Positions 62,592 to 64,000 of a stretch of 64,000 bases of DNA are shown here, in pieces. The stretch spans positions 4,138,001 to 4,202,000 of the forward strand of contig NZ_AP022870.1 in assembly GCF_011764545.1 (NCBI RefSeq). Direction: 5' to 3'. This DNA is from Phytohabitans flavus (lineage in GTDB: Bacteria; Actinomycetota; Actinomycetes; Mycobacteriales; Micromonosporaceae). Under the pieces are notes generated by a model. It was not told the origin of the DNA. It made no database searches and worked only from the letters and a program-made list of their open reading frames with translations. The position numbers and the translations under genes are program-made. Within the stretch, counting starts at the first letter, position 1. Each line of letters starts with the position of its first letter.

Positions 62592-62612
62592 AAGCGTTTC
62601 GATGAAACGTTT
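62592..62612. promoter_or_regulatory. LacI-type operator upstream of the pectin lyase
   Basis: AAGCGTTTC-gat-GAAACGTTT, arms matching at 8 of 9 positions, about 50 bases before the lyase start. LacI-family regulators of plant-sugar genes bind such AACGTTT dyads. Confidence 0.55.
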
Positions 62613-62630
62613 AAACGAGGAGCAAGTAGA

Positions 62631-62660
62631 AGGCTATGGATGTAGGAAAGCGCTTGTCAA
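62631..62660 (-). promoter_or_regulatory. Promoter of the pectin lyase with overlapping operator
   Basis: Minus strand TTGACA (62660-62655), 18 bases, TAGCCT (62636-62631). The palindrome AAGCGCTT (62648-62655) overlaps the -35/spacer edge and would give a second repressor contact. Confidence 0.5.
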
Positions 62661-62685
62661 GGCGATCGGTCGAAGGGCTTCGCGC

Positions 62686-63534
62686 TCAGGCGGTGCTGAT
62701 GAGACGACCGACGCGTTCGGGCTGGTCCACCTGGACGTAGTGCCGCGCGCCGGGAAGCAGGTGCAGGTCGGCGTTGGGGAACAGGTCCGCGAACCGCCGC
62801 GCCACCCGGGCGTTGAGATACCGGTCCTGCGTGCCGAAGACCACCCGTACAGGCGGAGTGAACCGCCGCATGTCCGCGATCCGGCGACGCCTGCGCACCA
62901 GTGTGCCGAGCAGATCCTGGTTGAGGCGGAAGAACGCGGGCTGGGCCGACGGGAAGTCCCGTGCCAGCCGTGGCACCACTTCGCGGCGTACCACGAGATC
63001 GCTGATGAACGCGCCGACCTGCCACGAGTACAGGCGTCCTTGCACCTCAGGACGGCGGCGGGCCAGGGTGCGGGCGATGGCGCCCACGCCGGGTGTGGAG
63101 AAGAGCGCGATCACCGGTGGACGGCGCAAACCGGGCAGCCATTGGTAGTACGTATTGAGCAACACCAGCGCCGCGACCCGGTCGGGATGGCGCAACGCCC
63201 AGTCGATGGCGGGCGGCCCGGACGCGTCGTGCGCCACGAGGACCACCCGATCCTGGCCCAGTTTGTGTGACACCGCGTCAAGTACCGCGGCGAGGTCGAG
63301 AGTCTGGTTGTCGGCCGTGTACGGGTGGCCCGCCGGCTTGTCGGAGCGACCCCAGCCGAGAAAGTCGAACCGCACCACCGGCCGCGGCCCGTCCAGGTGC
63401 GGCAGCAGCCGGTCGTACAGGTGGAGGTTGTCGGGAAAGCCGTGCATCAACACGATGGGCACCCCGGCGCCCGGCCTCACCTCGGCGTACAGCCGATGCC
63501 CGCCGCGCACTACCGGCAGTGGGTTCACGGTCAC
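62686..63534 (-). CDS. Alpha/beta hydrolase with an aspartate nucleophile
   Basis: 282 residues from a GTG. MHGFPDNLHLYDRLLPHLDG is the oxyanion strand. The nucleophile elbow is VLVAHDASGPPA with Asp103 where esterases carry Ser, the arrangement of epoxide hydrolases and haloalkane dehalogenases. GTQDRYLNARVA and GARHYVQVDQPERV provide the acid and histidine. Cap-domain helices lie at about residues 125-200. The specific reaction cannot be chosen from sequence alone. Confidence 0.85.
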   Translation of the reverse strand: MTVNPLPVVRGGHRLYAEVRPGAGVPIVLMHGFPDNLHLYDRLLPHLDGPRPVVRFDFLGWGRSDKPAGHPYTADNQTLDLAAVLDAVSHKLGQDRVVLVAHDASGPPAIDWALRHPDRVAALVLLNTYYQWLPGLRRPPVIALFSTPGVGAIARTLARRRPEVQGRLYSWQVGAFISDLVVRREVVPRLARDFPSAQPAFFRLNQDLLGTLVRRRRRIADMRRFTPPVRVVFGTQDRYLNARVARRFADLFPNADLHLLPGARHYVQVDQPERVGRLISTA

Positions 63535-63589
63535 CCAACGACCGTAGCAACGACAACACGCACAGTGAGGGCGTTCGCCGGGTCTCGCG

Positions 63590-64000
63590 TCAGGGCTGGT
63601 ACGAGCCCGGGGTCCAGCAGAGGGCCGCTACGCCGATCCGGTTCCAGGCGTTGATCGTGACGATGGTCGCCAGCAGCTGGGCCAGCTCCGCCTCGTCGAA
63701 CGCCTTCGCCGCGTCCGCCCACACGTCGTCGGGCACGCCGGCGCGGGTGGGCACCGTGACCGCCTCGGTGAGCGCCAGTGCGGCCCGCTCCCGCTCGGTG
63801 AAGTACGGCACCTCGCGCCACACCGGCAGCGCGTACAGCCGTTGCTCGGTCTCGCCCAGCGCGCGGGCGTCCTTTGTGTGCATGTCCACGCAGTACGCGC
63901 AGCCGTTGATCTGCGAGGCGTGGGTGCGCACCAGCTCGCGCAGCGGCCGGTCGAGCGGGCCCTCGCCGGACGCGCTGTCCAGGCGGCCCATCGCCGTGGA
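63590..64000 (-). CDS. AhpD/carboxymuconolactone decarboxylase family protein (5' end outside window)
   Basis: The frame is open to the right edge, and conserved sequence continues upstream of the internal ATG at 63991, so this is probably partial. RELVRTHASQINGCAYCVDM followed by HTKDARALGETEQRLYAL holds the Cys-x-x-Cys-x-x-x-His motif of AhpD-like thiol peroxidases. ERERAALALTEAVT and ATIVTINAWNRIGVA complete the domain. Confidence 0.88.
   Translation of the reverse strand, partial: STAMGRLDSASGEGPLDRPLRELVRTHASQINGCAYCVDMHTKDARALGETEQRLYALPVWREVPYFTERERAALALTEAVTVPTRAGVPDDVWADAAKAFDEAELAQLLATIVTINAWNRIGVAALCWTPGSYQP

Overview
The window is very GC-rich, densely coding DNA with strong G/C preference at third codon positions and frequent GTG starts. 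Gene content points to a filamentous or soil actinomycete: coenzyme-F420/flavin luciferase-like enzymes, a DevS/DevR (DosS/DosR) hypoxia pair, ECF sigma factors with zinc anti-sigma factors, LytR-CpsA-Psr cell-wall ligase, VanW, a stand-alone LigD-type polymerase, a mycothiol-dependent-isomerase-like domain, and a two-permease sugar importer with no ATPase of its own. Micromonosporaceae is my best guess, by inference only. No rRNA, tRNA, CRISPR array, phage or transposase gene was recognised.

Layout. 0-7.4 kb: tail of a LuxR regulator, a YibE/F membrane protein, a VanW protein, a secreted M6-like metalloprotease, and formamidase with its FmdB zinc-ribbon partner. 7.7-14.7 kb: an HxlR regulator facing half an MFS exporter, a quinone oxidoreductase, a proline-rich membrane protein, LigD-type polymerase, a lipoprotein, an alpha/beta hydrolase and a secreted SGNH hydrolase. 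14.7-21 kb: a giant LuxR (LAL) ATPase regulator opposite a PadR-ABC ATPase-FtsX permease operon. 21-28.4 kb: an OsmC protein, a serine beta-lactamase-like hydrolase, LysR and AraC regulators, two VOC proteins, a von Willebrand/solute-binding protein and a DUF1206 membrane protein. 28.35-29.73 kb: a 1.4-kb palindrome-rich island without genes. 29.7-32.4 kb: an ECF sigma/anti-sigma pair divergent from a PF03640 lipoprotein, both with the same promoter motif. 32.4-40.6 kb: a redox/hypoxia block (glutathione peroxidase, DUF2231, SRPBCC, RsbW-like kinase, GAF-SpoIIE phosphatase, two Acg-type nitroreductases, DevS, DevR) with DosR-like boxes. 40.6-46.8 kb: LytR-CpsA-Psr, a second LAL regulator, a berberine-bridge-type oxidase, another palindromic island and a MarR regulator. 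46.8-51 kb: an operon with a natural LLM/berberine-bridge fusion, a second LLM enzyme and a siderophore-interacting-type flavin reductase. 51.1-55.5 kb: a sugar ABC importer and a propeller-like protein. 55.6-59.7 kb: an ArsR-SRPBCC/VOC operon, an orphan GvpF-like protein, an anti-sigma/ECF sigma pair and a PrmC-like methyltransferase. 59.7-64 kb: a third repeat-bearing gap, a secreted PL11 rhamnogalacturonan lyase with LacI-type operator signals, a hydrolase and an AhpD-like protein cut by the window edge.

Two window-wide observations matter most. First, eleven otherwise well-preserved genes are each broken by exactly one missing base, nearly always in a run of C or G. This looks like systematic sequence error rather than gene death, so those genes are annotated here across the frameshift. 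Second, non-coding gaps share families of palindromic repeats. One family of about 64 bp occurs five times, each time 11-50 nt downstream of a stop codon and in the same orientation as that gene.
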